A DNA stretch of 64,000 nucleotides, from the NCBI RefSeq assembly GCF_040712315.1, contig NC_134013.1, forward strand, positions 81,598,001 through 81,662,000, in the 5' to 3' direction. Position 1 is the stretch's first letter; each line of letters opens with the position of its first letter. Source of the DNA: Castanea sativa (Eukaryota; Streptophyta; Magnoliopsida; Fagales; Fagaceae). The notes under the pieces are model-generated. The model was given only the letters and a program-made list of their open reading frames with translations. It was not told the origin of the DNA and ran no database searches. Below are positions 1 to 15,000 of the stretch, one piece after another. Position numbers and translations under genes: made by a program.

Positions 1-32
1 ACAAGAAGGCAAGTATTTCATTTACGTACTTA

Positions 33-3000
33 TCATTTAACATTCCCAGTGTGTATTGGAGTTTGTAAATGCCGTTTGGACTCCTTATGTGAAGGGTCCA
101 TCTTTAATTTTTCACTTTCTGCTGCTTTCTTCGTTTCAAGCTCAAGCTGCCTGCAGTTTTCTATAAGGGCTTGGTTGAACATTTTCACAAAGTTGCGCAG
201 AGTTGAAATAACTGCAGATGTGTTTCAGAAATGTAATAAGGTATCAGAAACTACACTGAAAAGAGTAGTGCATGTGAAGCCGTCCAACTAGACTTAAAGA
301 TTAGAAAACTACAAAGTACAAAACCTAATAAATACCAACACATATAATCTTTAATGATTCAGAAAAGGCATACACCTGGTCATTACAGTGACAATGTGTA
401 GATTTAGAGACAATGTGTAGATTTAGATTGGGGACACAACGTGATATATCGTCATAATGAATGTGATTAGTAAAGGCATCAGATGCTGCTTCCAATCTGA
501 TGACAAACTTAGAAATAGACAGATAACTAACAAAACCAAGATTTTATTGAATTTGACTACTAAGTAAATCTCCTAAAACTCAGATAGCAGAAATTACTAA
601 AACATGCTATGAGATTTCAGAACAAAACATCATATATGGTAATGATTTTGAGCTCATACTTCAGGTGAACCATCAGTTGATTCAAATTTCATCACAAAAC
701 TCATAAGCAGCAAAGTCTGAGTATATACCAATAACATATATAAAATCATAAATATATCACAAGCCAAGATTTCCATTTGATCCTATGGTAATTGTTAGAA
801 GTATGTGGTTCGATGATTAAATTTACCATATCCCAATAGCTTAAGCTTTTGGGACAAGCGATAATTTAACATGGTATCAAAGCGGGAGGTCCTAAATTCG
901 ATTTCTGTTGCCACCACTTCACCTCCCATTGAAATGCCCACATGTTGGACCTCACCTATTAAAAGGGAGTTTGAGCCCACGAGTGAGGGAGAGTGTAAGA
1001 AGTATGCGGTTAAATGATTAAATTTACCATGTCCCAATAGCTTAAACTTTTAGAACAATCGTTAATTTAACAGTATTAATATTTGTAATTGCATTACACA
1101 ATGGTCATAAGTTATAATACCTTGTTCAAAGGGGCAGCGAGATGGATCTTCTCCAAAATAAATGATCATTGCATCCACGTTTCTACCCTGTAAGACATTC
1201 CAGATGATAAAAGAACACATGTTCATTTTTATGGTTGTAAAAGCATAAACACTCCAACTACTCTTCAAAGCAAGACCTACCACGCCAGAATACAATGAAG
1301 CCAAAGACCTCACTTCAGCTTCAGCGGAAAGAAGGAACTCCTTTAAAGTCTGAAATATAAAATGAAACTATAAATCAAAGCCAGAACAATAGACAAGGAG
1401 CCATAAATTCTACGCCAATAACAAATTGAACACAAAGATACATAAAGCCTAATGAATAAAAACTAAAAGCATGAGGAATCTTTAGCTATAAGAATCACAA
1501 TTATCATTTCCATGGTAATATTCAAAACTAAAAAACTTCACAGTGGTCTTTGATTGTTTTGATATTGTAACAGTATTATCCAGATAAAATTTGGCGCACT
1601 TCATATAATCTCACAGTAACTCAATGAAATACAAGACTCACTATCATCCCAAACTCAAACATTTCGTTCTCCTTATGTTTGGCTTATGAACAAGAAACTC
1701 TTTAAAGTTTGTCAGACTTTGTTGACTAAAAGGGTGTATTGATGGCATCTACAATTTTCCCTCTTCTTTGCTTTTTTACAACAGTATCTGGACATCCAAG
1801 CCCCACAAAGACCCTATAATGCAAAATTCACCATCTTAGGTCTAATTCTATCAACTTTAATAACCCTAATACCAATCTGCTCATCCCAGCACATGCTATC
1901 CCTAACAAATCATCTCTTTCAGCTGAAAAAATAAGCACAAATACAAAGTTAAAAGAGGGTGAACAACGACAAGAAGATAACCAACAAGGGGAGGATAACT
2001 ATCATTCAATAGCACTCCCAGGATTCAAACCAATAAAATTAAAGAAAAATACATCAAGCACATATAAAGAGAACACAAGAATTTGCCTGGTTTAGCAAAT
2101 TGCCTGCATTCAAGGGTGGTTATGAGGAGAAAGTTCCACTAAACATACTGGGAGATTACAATAGTAGCAGAAAGGCTCTCTCAAAAATCCCAAAGCCCAA
2201 AGATACCCAAAACTCTCTTTCACATGCAACGCCTAGAGAAAATACCCTTTGCACTACCCTTAGTTCCACAGAATGGCTCTAGAATCTGCCACGGCAGAGA
2301 ACTCTCTCAAGTGAAATGCCAAGAGTTGTGTATCTATATAACTTTATCGCAGCTTGCACTGTGTCTCAATACAGGACCTAAAACTGAATATATATGGGCA
2401 CATAAGCATGTTGGCTAGGCTAATGCCATTATTTCCCTTTCAAAGTACGACATGGCATATTGAGTGCTGCACAAAACAAGACCAGCATTTAAAGTTATAT
2501 GATCACATGTGGTACCATTAAGGTGGAATCTGTGCATGTTTATTCTTAAATTCAAGCAATACACATCAACAATAAAGTTGGATCTCTCTATGTGTGAGTG
2601 AAAGAAAATGAGGGAAAATGTGAGATGGATAACTAGCAAGTTGAAATATTAAAGAATTCTTGAGAATTTAAAGATAGAACTAGCAACAATGAAGGACTAC
2701 GTAAAATCTGTCTTTCCCCTTCTATATTACAAGATGAGCAGGTGTTAGCTGAAAGAGTTTATTCATTCACAATTACTACAAGAGAACTGCACCAATGAAA
2801 GTGACAAATGGACAGACATGGATAGATCCTGCTAGTAATGACAAAAAAAGACTAATAGCTTAAATACCTTACGGAAATTTTCGGATACAGGACCATCAAT
2901 TTCAGAGGTGGACAGTTCCTGTACAACTTTCTCCAATCCTTTGCTTATGGCTTGCATTTCCTCTGCCAAAATTCTCATTTGTATCTGGATGGAAATCACA

Positions 3001-6000
3001 CATTTCAGTCAAGAAGTGCCAACTCTAATAAAAATTTTCTAAAAATGGTTCTCACCATAACAAATAAGAATACCTTTGATGCAGCCTCTAAGCTAGCAAG
3101 GTCCTTGGAAAAATCTAGAACTTCAGGCAATTTATCAGCAAGCACCTACAGCTTATCAAGCATAACATAATCATCACCAAGTACTATGCAGGTAAACTTC
3201 TCCATGGGCAAGTACTTCAAAAGCTACCCAAAACTTAACATTAAATCATAATTGATCAACATAATAGTTTTATTATTATAAAAACCACATATTAATGCAC
3301 AAAGTTTTGTAATTAATGACAACAAAACATGCTTCTTATATGTAGATGCATACAAATAATCAGAAAAATCAAAACTTGCGGGCTCATTAGCACAATGAAC
3401 GACACATTTGACTGAACAAGGAGCCTGTGCATCTGAGGTTTCCCATCATTTTAACAAAAAAATTTATTCCTAAAAAAAGGTAAGCAGTATACTAAAAACA
3501 TCACAAACTGAACTATATAAGCTGAAAAAACTTAACAGCTCTGTACAATATATGAATCAGCCAGAAAATTTAAATCCATTTTAATGAAAGCCTTCTAAGG
3601 ATCTACATGACACATCCAGCAGATTAATATTTAGGAATGAAGTTACTACTAGTGTTAAAAGCTTAAAAAGTGACTTTAATCACTTCACCAGTATTCAACT
3701 AAAGAACAAAAATTAAAAATGAAATAAAATAAATTATTGCAATAGAAGATATATGGTAAATGTTTCCTTTTGCTGGGGATAGCAGGAGCTATTTTTTTCC
3801 TTTTCTGGTAAACGTTTCCCTTTGGAGATAGACATTTAAAAAAAATAATGGTTAAATGATTAAATTCACTATATCCTAATAGCTTAAACATTTAGGACAA
3901 AGGCTATTAATCATGGTATCAAAACAGCTAGTTCTAAGTCCGAACCTTGTCTCCCCTCTATCTCCCATTTACAAAGTTAAAACCATATGTTGAACCCCAC
4001 GTGAGGGGGAGTGTTAAAATAATAGTTAAATGATTAAATTCACCAATTCCTAATAACTTAAACTTTTGGGACAAGTAGTAATTTATCAACACTAATACCA
4101 AACCATTAAATCCTTTAATCAATTAGCTCTGCCATGAGTCCAATATAAAATGCATGTCCACTCTCTAATCATGAGCACAAGTGTATAAAAAAATTGTAAA
4201 TTAAAATTAAAAAAGATGTAGTTTGCACATGCATGCACAAGGAACATAATTGAGTTATGAAAATTTCCATTTGCACATGATAACCTCACCATATGTTCCA
4301 AGAGAAGTTTCAAATCCAATGTGGACAGTCAAGTTTATCATTACAAAGCCCAGAGAAATAAGTACCAACTTGTACCTTACAAAGATAATGCATGAGAGTA
4401 GTCTTCTTGTTCTGTGCACGTGTATCTGTAAGTTTAAGAAGGCTATCCAACCTAAACCCAATGGCAGATCCTAGGAAAAAAAAAGGAGAGAATAAAATCA
4501 AGGAGTATCAATGAGCAGGATAACAATGTGATGCTGTTATATGTCTTATCCCACAGCATGAGAGAGCAAAAGGTAACATGGCAAGAAAATATAGAAAAAT
4601 ATGTGACAGAAATCCCCAGTAGTTTAATAGGGGCAAAGGTGCTGGTGCTCATAGCTTTATGAATTTAAGTATCACAATGTAGGATAACTTTATGTTCAAG
4701 GGAGCATCTCAACTGCCAAGTGATCTTTAGATTTAAGAGCAGGGATTGAACTAAGTTAAGACCAAATGGGGCAGTGGCCCCCTAGTTCTAACAAATCCCT
4801 ATAATTGTTTATATAATAATATGCCCCCATTCAAGATGAAACTGTTTTATAATAAATATTTATATAAATATCTAAAATTTGGTCCCCAAAACATAGCTGA
4901 ACAAAAATGAGACAGTCTGTTGGTGCATGACACATGGCCCTCCTTCCAAAAAGACTTTTTAACATAAAACACCTTTTTAAATAATTTTTTTTTTAAATCT
5001 ATGTTTTTTGTGTTTCACATAGCTAAAATCCTTTAGTAAATAAAAAAAGTTCCTAAAAAAGATAAATCAAGGGCAAACCAAGAAATAAGAATCTAATTGC
5101 TTTCAATCAATGTTATTCTGTTATTTATATATTAAGTTAGTTCCTTGATTTTGAATATGCATATGTGCACTCCTTTATTTAATCAATATATTTCATATTA
5201 GTTTTTTCCCCCAATAATTTTGATGGGGTCAGTAGTAAACCCAGAGCACAAATAATTTTTTTTCATCAATTTATGTCTTGAATTTTACCAAATGGTTGGA
5301 AAAGAGCTGAAGATCCAATACCAATAGCCTACCAACTTATTCACATAGTGGTTATAATTGTGCTTACTTTTCCAATGTTTCTACCACTACTATGAAATGA
5401 GAATTTTCAATCATCGGACTCTTTGATTTTGTACATTACAAGAAAAATTTCTGAAAATTTTAGTACATATTAAGATTTTCTGGATTTAAAGGAATGTCAA
5501 GTTCCATTTTGAAAGATGATTGATCAAATTAATTAAAAATAAAAAAAAGTACAGAGAATATATATTTTGTATTTTTTTATATGTATATATTCTATTAAAC
5601 ACTAAATAAATGCTAGTTTTATTTTCATGTATTAATTTAGTTTTAAATCTTATTATACTTTTTATTCCTGAATTCTAAAAAAATTTAGTTCATGCTCCCA
5701 CTCCCCTCCCCCCTTAAAAAAAAAAAAGTTAGATGTCTAGTTCTGTCCCTGTTTAGTGTGTGTTTGACAAAAATTATTTTTGCCAGCTTATTTTACTATT
5801 CAGCTTCTTTTTGCTACTATTCATGGGCCCCACTGCACTTTTTAGTACTATTCATGGGTCCTACTATACTATTTCAGCTAACTTTTCCTTTTATCTACAG
5901 TATTTTCAGCAAAAAGTTTTCAGTTTCAGCAAAATAAGCGGATCCCAAACAGAGCCTTAATAGGTTAGAATTTGAGCCACATGTATGTACTTGTATCTCT

Positions 6001-9000
6001 TTATGTCATCATTAGAATTATATACTTCAATTAAATCAGAAGTTCATAATCAGATTCATTGTTTCCATACTTCTCCACAGAGGTCTACTAAACAAGATTG
6101 GCTAAGTGATCCAATTAACAAACATACTTTAAGAGGGATATTTATTACTTTTATTCCTTCTTTCATGGCTCTTTTTCAAAGTTTCCAAATGCAACATGCA
6201 TGTTCAAACATCCCAAAGAGCTAAAGTAATTTCAAATCTATAAGTTTATGTTCCTTGATTTGTCCTGTATTTGTCCCTAGATTGCTGCAAAACTTTGTAA
6301 AAAAATTCAATTCTAAAATGTTATTTTGGATTCCACATGCTCCAATTATGCTCTTTTTTATCTCCCTCTTAAAAGATTACAGGTTTACATGATGAATAAC
6401 ATGAGTTGTTTTCAAGCCAATTAGTAAAACAGATCTTCACACTCTCTAGTACCCAACTCAATAAAGAGGTGAGCATATATCTCACTCACGGTCTCACACA
6501 GTAATTTCTCAGTATTCTTTCTAGTCTACTGCAATACTCCAATATTTCCTTATTAACAACCACTGCCATTTTTTCCCTTCTCAATAACAACCTCTTGGAA
6601 ATTGGAAACAGTAACTCAAACCATTTACCAAATATCAGTGACAACCACCAAAATTTTGGCATTCCAAGACCAACTTTTTGTACAAGTATTTTCTTCGTTC
6701 ATATGCTTTAGAATTATCCAATTTATTAAACGCATAGATGCCTTCAAACAATGATGATAGGGTATTTTGCTGCCTAAAATTTGTTTTTTTAATAATAACA
6801 GTGCATGCAGAATAGATGCCAGAAAATTTAATATCAACTTACCCCTAGCAGTTCCCTGGTTCAAAGCATTTCCTAATGAAAGAACTGTCTGCATAATTCT
6901 CTTCAGTTTGACAGAACCCTTGATCTGATGAGAACATCAGGTATAAGAAAATGAGAAGTCAATATTGATAGGAATATCAGAATCACTTCCAAAAAAGAAG
7001 CATAAGCATATGAAAAAATAACTTGCCTCTTCTGCAGCAGAGTAGACAGTACTGAGGCTGCTTCTGAGGTCAGAAACCTAAATGGAATTATAAATAGGCC
7101 ACATTAACATAGGCAAATCACTTCATATTGAGCAAGTGAGAGACGAGCTTTTCCTCACCTGGGAATGGAACTGTATCTTGAATGAAAAAACTCTGAGCTT
7201 ACTTTCTACACGTGGTACTTGCATTAACTCTAAGAAGAACTGTCATGAACATGCACAAAGCATATTAATCCAAAAAAGATGCCACAATATACTTCAGGGA
7301 GGATATGTTCCCAAATTGAGCAGTTATAGCAGCTTAAATCAAGGGTTCAATATTTCATCATTAAACATCATAGAACAAGTTGAATTTATTGAATATACAT
7401 AAAATGGAACCCCCTATGTCAATGTAATGAGAAAAAAAAGCTAATATGTTTGAGACGGCACATCCATACATCTACTGAACACAAGGGTTGACTTGGATGC
7501 ACCAACCAATAGCAGGTAATTTTCTATCAAAGCTATGAGTAACAATGCTAGTTGTGAAGATGAAAATAGCTTTCAAATGAAATCCATCAGACCAACTCTT
7601 TTACACTCAAATGCTGGTCCAGAGAGATGTCAGAACAAACACAAACATTTTGAAGTTTAAACTTCTTAAGAAAAGTATACACACAGAGAGACACTTGCAC
7701 TTTGGACATCATGAGACAAGTACACAGATACAGCACGCATTTGAATTTTGAACTTCTTGAGACAAGTACACACGCAGAGACCAAAAATTAAACCTAGGTA
7801 TGGTTTTCTTCCTTCACCGTACAATGCATGCCCTATCCAGCAAAACGAAGTCTTTGAAATGATACCCACAGAAGTACATTCAGTTAATGAGTGAAATTAC
7901 CATAGGGCTTCACCTATCATTTATAATATATTCATATCAAGCAGTACACTTGTTAAGAATTTAGTTGTTCAGTTACCATTCTATAGTGTAAACACTTGTA
8001 AAATAACAGTTCAATTGTTACATTAGTAGTTAGGTATCACTAATTAAGCTAATAAAAAACATACCACAAGTTAGTGTTCATAAGTAACAATGGAAAATTA
8101 AAACTAGAGCAAAGAAATACTACAGTTGGACAATGATAATAAAGAATTCGCAAGAAATTATGCAAATAAGTCATCAGAGAACTACAATAAGATTAATCAG
8201 TTTAAAGGATCCTTAAATGTCCATTGTGTTTGGAATTCTTACTACCTAACATAGCAAAGTCAAAAAAATACCAGTATGCATCTCATCAAATGTGAGAAAT
8301 CAAGACATCAAAATATCAAATAAAAGGTTAGCACACAAACAGCACTAATGAAATCTTACACACCTGTTCACATTTCCCTAACTTTTCCTTTTCTCCCGTG
8401 TAGCCCTGAACAGAGAAATGTACTAAATGCAATTATATATTTGCAGAGGATATAAAATGAATAGAACATGATATACCAATTTTAATATAATAGTTAATTC
8501 AATAATAGTTTTCCAAACCTTAAGTAGTTCCATCTCCTCTTTTGTTGGACAGAACTTTATGAGATTCTCGACCTGATCCACATCTAAAGCTGAATCTTCC
8601 AGGGCAAGCACTGAACTCTGTCAATGTTCCACATGAAGCCATAATTGATAAAACTTGTCAGAAACAACCCCCTAATGTATAATGGAACCATGCTTGGACA
8701 GAGGATATTTATAGCAAGGAAAAAAAACCAAGAGGATAGGATGACTCCTAGAATGAAGTAGAGCCTCAAGAAAAGAAAGAGAAGATTGCCTAAGCAAGAG
8801 AGAGAGAGAGGGCGTGTGTTTTCTTTTCATTTTGAATGAGAAGACGAGGGAGATCATAATCACAAAAATTTAGTGACATGACCTGCTCAAGGCCAGTTAA
8901 AGACATGGCCCACACTCTACATACCTTAATAGATATGTTTACATAAGACAACCATAAGAATGTAATTACACTTGTCCCTCTACAAATTGATTCGTTGAAT

Positions 9001-12000
9001 TCTAAGAGGAAATAACTTTTCTACTGATAGTTTGACATACCAAAGAAGGAGCTGTAAGTCAACCATTTTAAGCTTACATCAGGGGTGGGCACTTGGCACA
9101 TATCATTATGCATTGAAGTATAGGCTGGCAGTATGACAAAGTTCCAGGTTTTATAATGCACCTGTGATCTCACTCTCCATTTTCTGTTTATGAGGAAAGG
9201 AAGCGAGACCAATGACATCACTTCTTTGCTTAACTACAGATTCTTTTGAATAAAAGTGTTCTAGTACAGTTCAACCCAAACTTAACATTTGAAATGTGTT
9301 CAAAACAATATTAGGAGCATAGATGGTGTTCTCGGCTGGCTTGCCATGAAGGACGGGTTATCTACAAGAGCAAGGATGATAATTTGGGGTTCACAGGGGA
9401 TTGTGCATGCTGTTCCAGCACAATGGTTACAGAGAGTAGGAGTCACCTGTTCTTTGAATGCTCTTTTACAAAAATATTTTGGAAGAACATTATGGGGTTT
9501 TGATTGGTGAATGATATTCCTCCCAAATTGGATGATATATTAAGCTGCAGCACCGGATTTTTTATGAGGGAAAAGATATAGAGCTTCCCTTTGGAAGGTG
9601 GCATGGTGGGCAACAGTTTATCATTTGTGAATCCAAAGGAATTATAGAATCCATGGAGGAGAAGTCAAGACAGAAGAGCAAATTGTTTAAAGCATTACAA
9701 GAGATGTCAAAGCCAAGATGGAAGCTAAGAGTAATTTAGACAATTCCATTCCCAATAAAGTACTATGCATCAACTGGGGAATACTTGGGTCTGCTCTGGA
9801 AATTAATCAAGGTTTGGGGGGGGAAGAAGTGTTTACAAAAGATATTTGGAGGATGGTTGCTGTTTCAGTAGCTTTGAAACAGGCTTGGTATCATTAGTGC
9901 TAAATTGATGAGTTGTCTCAAAAGAATTTGGCTTGTACTACTGGGAGTATCTGTTTTCATATTTTTTCTGTTTTAGAACATGTATTGTACTCTGTGTTTT
10001 CTTGCTTGTATCAATTATTTTGAGCTATAAAAATCATCAGCATTATCCAAAAAAAAAAAGGTTTTCTTGAAATTGATGGTAAATGGAATACTTTTTTTTA
10101 TAAGTAAAAAAATGTAAAGGGCATACCAAAAAGGTATAAGACCAAAAACAGCACTGGTAAGGATTAAAATTGAAGGATAGGTCAAAGAGAAGGGCGTAAG
10201 ATTAGAACAAGACTAATAGGACTGAAAAATTAATTTTTCCCTAGATATAGTGGGATGACAGAACAGACTTCCTGTAGCTGAGCTCCTATAGTTTAGATAA
10301 GGATTTGCAGAGTTGAGCTCTGAACTGCTTGAAGTCTATGCGAAGCAAACTTTTATTTCAATGACCCATAGAACTGGTAGAAGTACACAATTGAAATAGC
10401 ATTAAGCTTACCATTAAGTCATGCAATGGCACTTTCACCTTAGAAAGCATGATTTCACAGTTATATGCCCGCCTGTGGTCAATCTGCAAGACGTGATAAC
10501 ATTAAACAAATACTAAATATTAATCTGATATTCATGAGAACATAACTTGGCCAAACAAGATAAATGCAACAAGAAAGGGATGCATATAACCTCACTTCCA
10601 ATGCTGTACTTAATACTTGATAGACCTAAGGATTCTACAATTCCATAATACAAAAGATTAGAAAAGGCCAACATAAAGTACAAACATCTTTCCCTTTCTT
10701 TTAAGGAAGAGGGGCGGAAGGGGCAGTTGGGATTTTGAAGGGAATTAGTTTTTTTTTTCCCCCCAGTAAATAAAGTACATTAGTTCAATCTATAGAATTT
10801 AGACTTCTAGGACAGATAAGTTGATAATAAGTTATCAGTATATCCCAAAAAGCTTCAATTTTCCTTTTGGACAACAACTCTTAAGATTTATATGGACCAT
10901 ACAGAGGAAAATCGCACTCGAAATGTATACAATGAGACCTTCTCAATCACTCAACATGAATGAAGAATATGCAATTGACAAAGAGAGCTAGATGCTCAGT
11001 TCTTTGCCATAAATTAACATTTTGGTGCCCATTTTTTTATTTACAAATTGGTAGTCCAAAAATCCCCAACAATTTAATTAATCTGATAAACTTTGGTAAC
11101 AAAATTTTTCCAATTCACACTTATAATACTATGGATGCATGCATGGATTTAATTGAACAGTTCTGTCTAAGATATTTCGCGTAGTAAAAGTGTAGCTAGT
11201 TAACATTTAATTGTCCATACCCATCCTTATGAGTAAAAAAAGACATCGTTGCTAAAACAATAACGGTAATCCTTCTTTCTGAGTTGGTTGCCTGAATGTT
11301 GCTATAGATAGTGACAGAAATCCAATTAACATTATTTGAACTTTTGATTACTTGCATGGCCAGAACTGACACTGGCCGTCACTGACTGGAGCTGCATGAA
11401 TTCAAAAGTAATTTGGATCCATCAAACTTTTAACATCAGCCGTCAGGAATATTTGTATTTTAAAATATTCCTCATGATCAGCAAATTGGACAACTGTTAG
11501 CAACTTCTTTAAGGACCCTACTTGACAAATTGAAAATAACAGAAAAGGTATAAAAAATTATTTTAGAACATAAAGACAGTTTAAAATTATAGTGATGTTC
11601 AAGAAACTGTCCACTAGGTATATCAGCTTACAATAGTCATTGGTTTTAGTAAACAGGGCAGTTGAAGAAACATACTGTTGTGCATAACTGATGCAAAAAT
11701 ATTTATGGGGTGCTCTCAAGAAACCAGGAAAAAAAAAAAAAAACTTCAGTGTTTTGTTTATTGGAAGGCATGAACACATGGCGTTCTCCTTGTTAATATG
11801 CTATGCAATCACAAGTCACAACACTGCTTTCTTTACTCTTCCAACACATAACCCTAATTTGGACCTCTTTATGTTTTTCTTCTCATGTCATCATCTTAAC
11901 AACCTGAAGACCTAACATTAGTAGCTGCCAGAAGGTTTTACAGCATGTATCTCAAATTCCTGCAAACTTTTGCTCATTTAATCTTTGCATAGATTAATCC

Positions 12001-15000
12001 CTAGGACCTTCTGTCACCTATTAGAACCACAAAAAATTTCCCCAACCCAGACCTTAATGTAATTCTACTCCAGTTTTTTCTTTTAGTTTTAAGTCTTGGG
12101 AAATTTTGTATTTTTCTGGTTTCTAGGGATGGGCTATATTAAGAGTCCATTGGGTCCTATTTTGGTTTTGTTTGAGTTTAGTTATTTAGTTTGGGCAGAG
12201 TAGAAAGGAGTCCAACCCTTATTAGGGTTTCAAGAAGTTCAAGTTCCACGAGGAACAGGTATCAGTCATCTATTTATATGAATTTAACGCTTTCTACTCA
12301 AGAGAGAAGAACAATAAAAGTTAATTCTTTTTCTTTTTCGTTCTTAAAATCCCAGTAACTTAAAACCTTTCACACACACATTGATTCTTCACCTTCTATA
12401 CCCTAAAATTCAAAACCCTAAACGACTCATCTATCCAATAGCCCCAAATACCCTATAAAGAACCAAAACATGGACTTTGGCTTTTCCCCCTTATTCCATC
12501 CCCAAATATTACTATTCCTTTTCACCATTCCAAACCCTAACCCTAATTCCTCAAAATCCAAGCTGTTTAACACTGCCAGACCTGACCCAGGAAATCTACA
12601 TCTGATTTGACTTTTTCCTAGGTAAAAAATTTTGAAACCATAAAACAAGATAATTGTTTGTTTCTTCGAATGGACACAAAATTGGGGATGAGACTCCTCT
12701 TACAAAATATTAATGGACTTAAATCTGAAGATGAAATATAAACAATTTCAAGTTAATAAAAATAAAAAAACAAATCAATGATGATTGGTACAACTTGAGA
12801 ACCAAAAACATTGATTACCAGTTGCACTTTATCTGATTTTGGCCCCGCTGAGCCACTCTTAGACTTCCTGCCATGATCTGAAGTTGGAACTGCTGCTGAG
12901 AAAAGATTCTCTAGCTCTGACATGTCAATCTCTGGAGCCCTACATTATAAGAGAACAAATGAAACAGCCTATGAGATATATATGAAGAAAAATCAAAGCA
13001 TGATTCATAGTTTAACATGGAACTTCTCTTTTAGAGAAAAAGTACATACTTGGCAGCATCACCAGATTTTTGTGCCTCAGCCCAAAGACTTCCTGACATT
13101 GCTCTTGTTAATTTCAACCAATGCAATGGCCTCAGTTTTTTAGTTTGATTATTCTTTGAGCTTATAGTACGTGAAATAATTCGGCCCCTTCCACCATTGG
13201 GAGAACTATTCCCAATACTACCTAGAGAAAGCGAACCTGGCACTCCTTTAACAGAGGGAGCTGGAGGAGGGGGCACAGATGGAACAGGTGAGGATTTCAC
13301 TGATGCAGGGTCATAGTGCTTGGATGAATTTATGGGGGCAGGAGGAGGTGGTGGCACTGAAGATGGAATTCTAGGACCAGCAGCCTGCCCTGAATGAGGA
13401 GGGGGAGGAGGTGGAGGTGGAGGATGTCCAGCTCTAACAGCTATATTCTCCTTCAAAGGAGGTGTTGGAGGAGGAGGTGGTGGAGTTGGAGGCAGAGGAT
13501 GCCCAGCTCTAAAAGCTATATTCTCCTTCAAAGGAGGCGTTGGAGGAGGAGGTGGTGGAGGAGTTGGAGGTGGAGGATGTCCAGCTCCAACAGCTATATT
13601 CTCCTTCAAAGGAGGTGTTGGCAGAGGAGGTGGTGTTGGAGGTGGTGGTGGAGTTGGAGGTGGCCTAGTTTTTGAAGTAACTATAGGAGCTGAAGGAGGA
13701 TTAAGTAACGGATTATTGTTGGAGATTAAAGGACCTGAAGTTTGTCCATTATAAGGAGGGGGTGGTGGTGGAGGTGGAGGTGGCCTAACACTAACTGGTG
13801 GGCTAACCATTGATGAATGATCTTTATAATAAATATCATTGGTAAGTAAAGAATGCGTAGCTTCTGAAAGTTGATGAGGTGGCAATGGAGGAGGTGGGGA
13901 AAGAGAAGGAAGAGTTTTCGTAGAACAATCAGTCAAGAGAGGTGGTGGTGGAGGAGCAGGTGGAGGTGTTTTGGGTGCAATTGTAACACTATTGGTATCC
14001 ACAGATTCAGGGGCATGTGAAACTGCCAATGGGGGCTCTGAAACAGTTGGAGGAACAGGCGCAGGTTGAGTGACTTTGGCACCTTCAGATAAGGCACAGT
14101 CATGTGACTGATATTCAATACCAAAAGTTGGGGTTACAGGTGTACCTTGCACAGATTTACGGGAGACTGTGGTTGACTTAGAAGATTGAGGCATCCCTTG
14201 GAACATGATGTCAGATTGAGAGGGCAATTGAAGTGCAATCTGTATGTCATGGGGCTCAGCCACCTTAAGGGACTGAATATCCAGGGATGACGATAAGGAG
14301 CTATTATCCTTATTTTCAAAAAACGTGGGCTTCTTTTTCTGCCAGTGCTTTCTAGGACTTAGCTCCTGCTGGAGCACATTTAGCGCTGCATCGGCCTTAG
14401 GATCTAACCAGTCCACATAATTGAAGATCTCTCGAACTTTTGCAAATGCCTCCATGGGAAGGCCCTCCTCCTCAAAGCATGAGACATCACCCAGAACAAT
14501 GGAAGCAGCAGCATCCATCTCTGAGAAAAGAATCTTCATCCAAAGAATGACCGGTGTATAAATTTCATATTAGGAAAAAGCACCAGGAAAAAAAGCTAAG
14601 TCTACACAAATGTGTCATGTGCAATACCTCTGCTCTGAAGTCCTTAGGAAATTGATCCTTAGCATTCCACAATATGTCAATTTCATCCCGGTTTACAATC
14701 AATATATTAGACCTAATAAAAGCTGTGTTAAATGTGACACGGAACATCATCTCTTCACGTTCCATGTCATCATTCAAACAAACACACTCAACCACAACAT
14801 CACCTTGAATATGGCAATTGATGTCTATTTTAACCAGTTCGCATTCTGCCTGCAACACAATACGGGTTCCAAACGGTCATAATAATATTAAGATTAGACC
14901 AAATTTTTTTTAAAAAAATTAATAATAATCATAATTAAAAGAGCTTTCCCCACAGATACAAGCATAGAATGAAAGGTCTCAACCAAGTTTCCAGTAATCT

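Noticed and set aside
7640..7790. Two similar blocks with aagtacacac and cagagaga motifs
   Set aside because: Short diverged local repeat in a formin intron without element ends.
12000..12420. Possible LTR-like block in a formin intron (tagggtttcaagaagttcaa, TATA-like and aataaaa motifs)
   Set aside because: No clear TG...CA ends or second copy, so not strong enough to list.
13394..13675. Open frame antisense to the formin FH1, rich in Arg, Trp and Ser
   Set aside because: Low-complexity mirror of the polyproline codons. No start context or homology.
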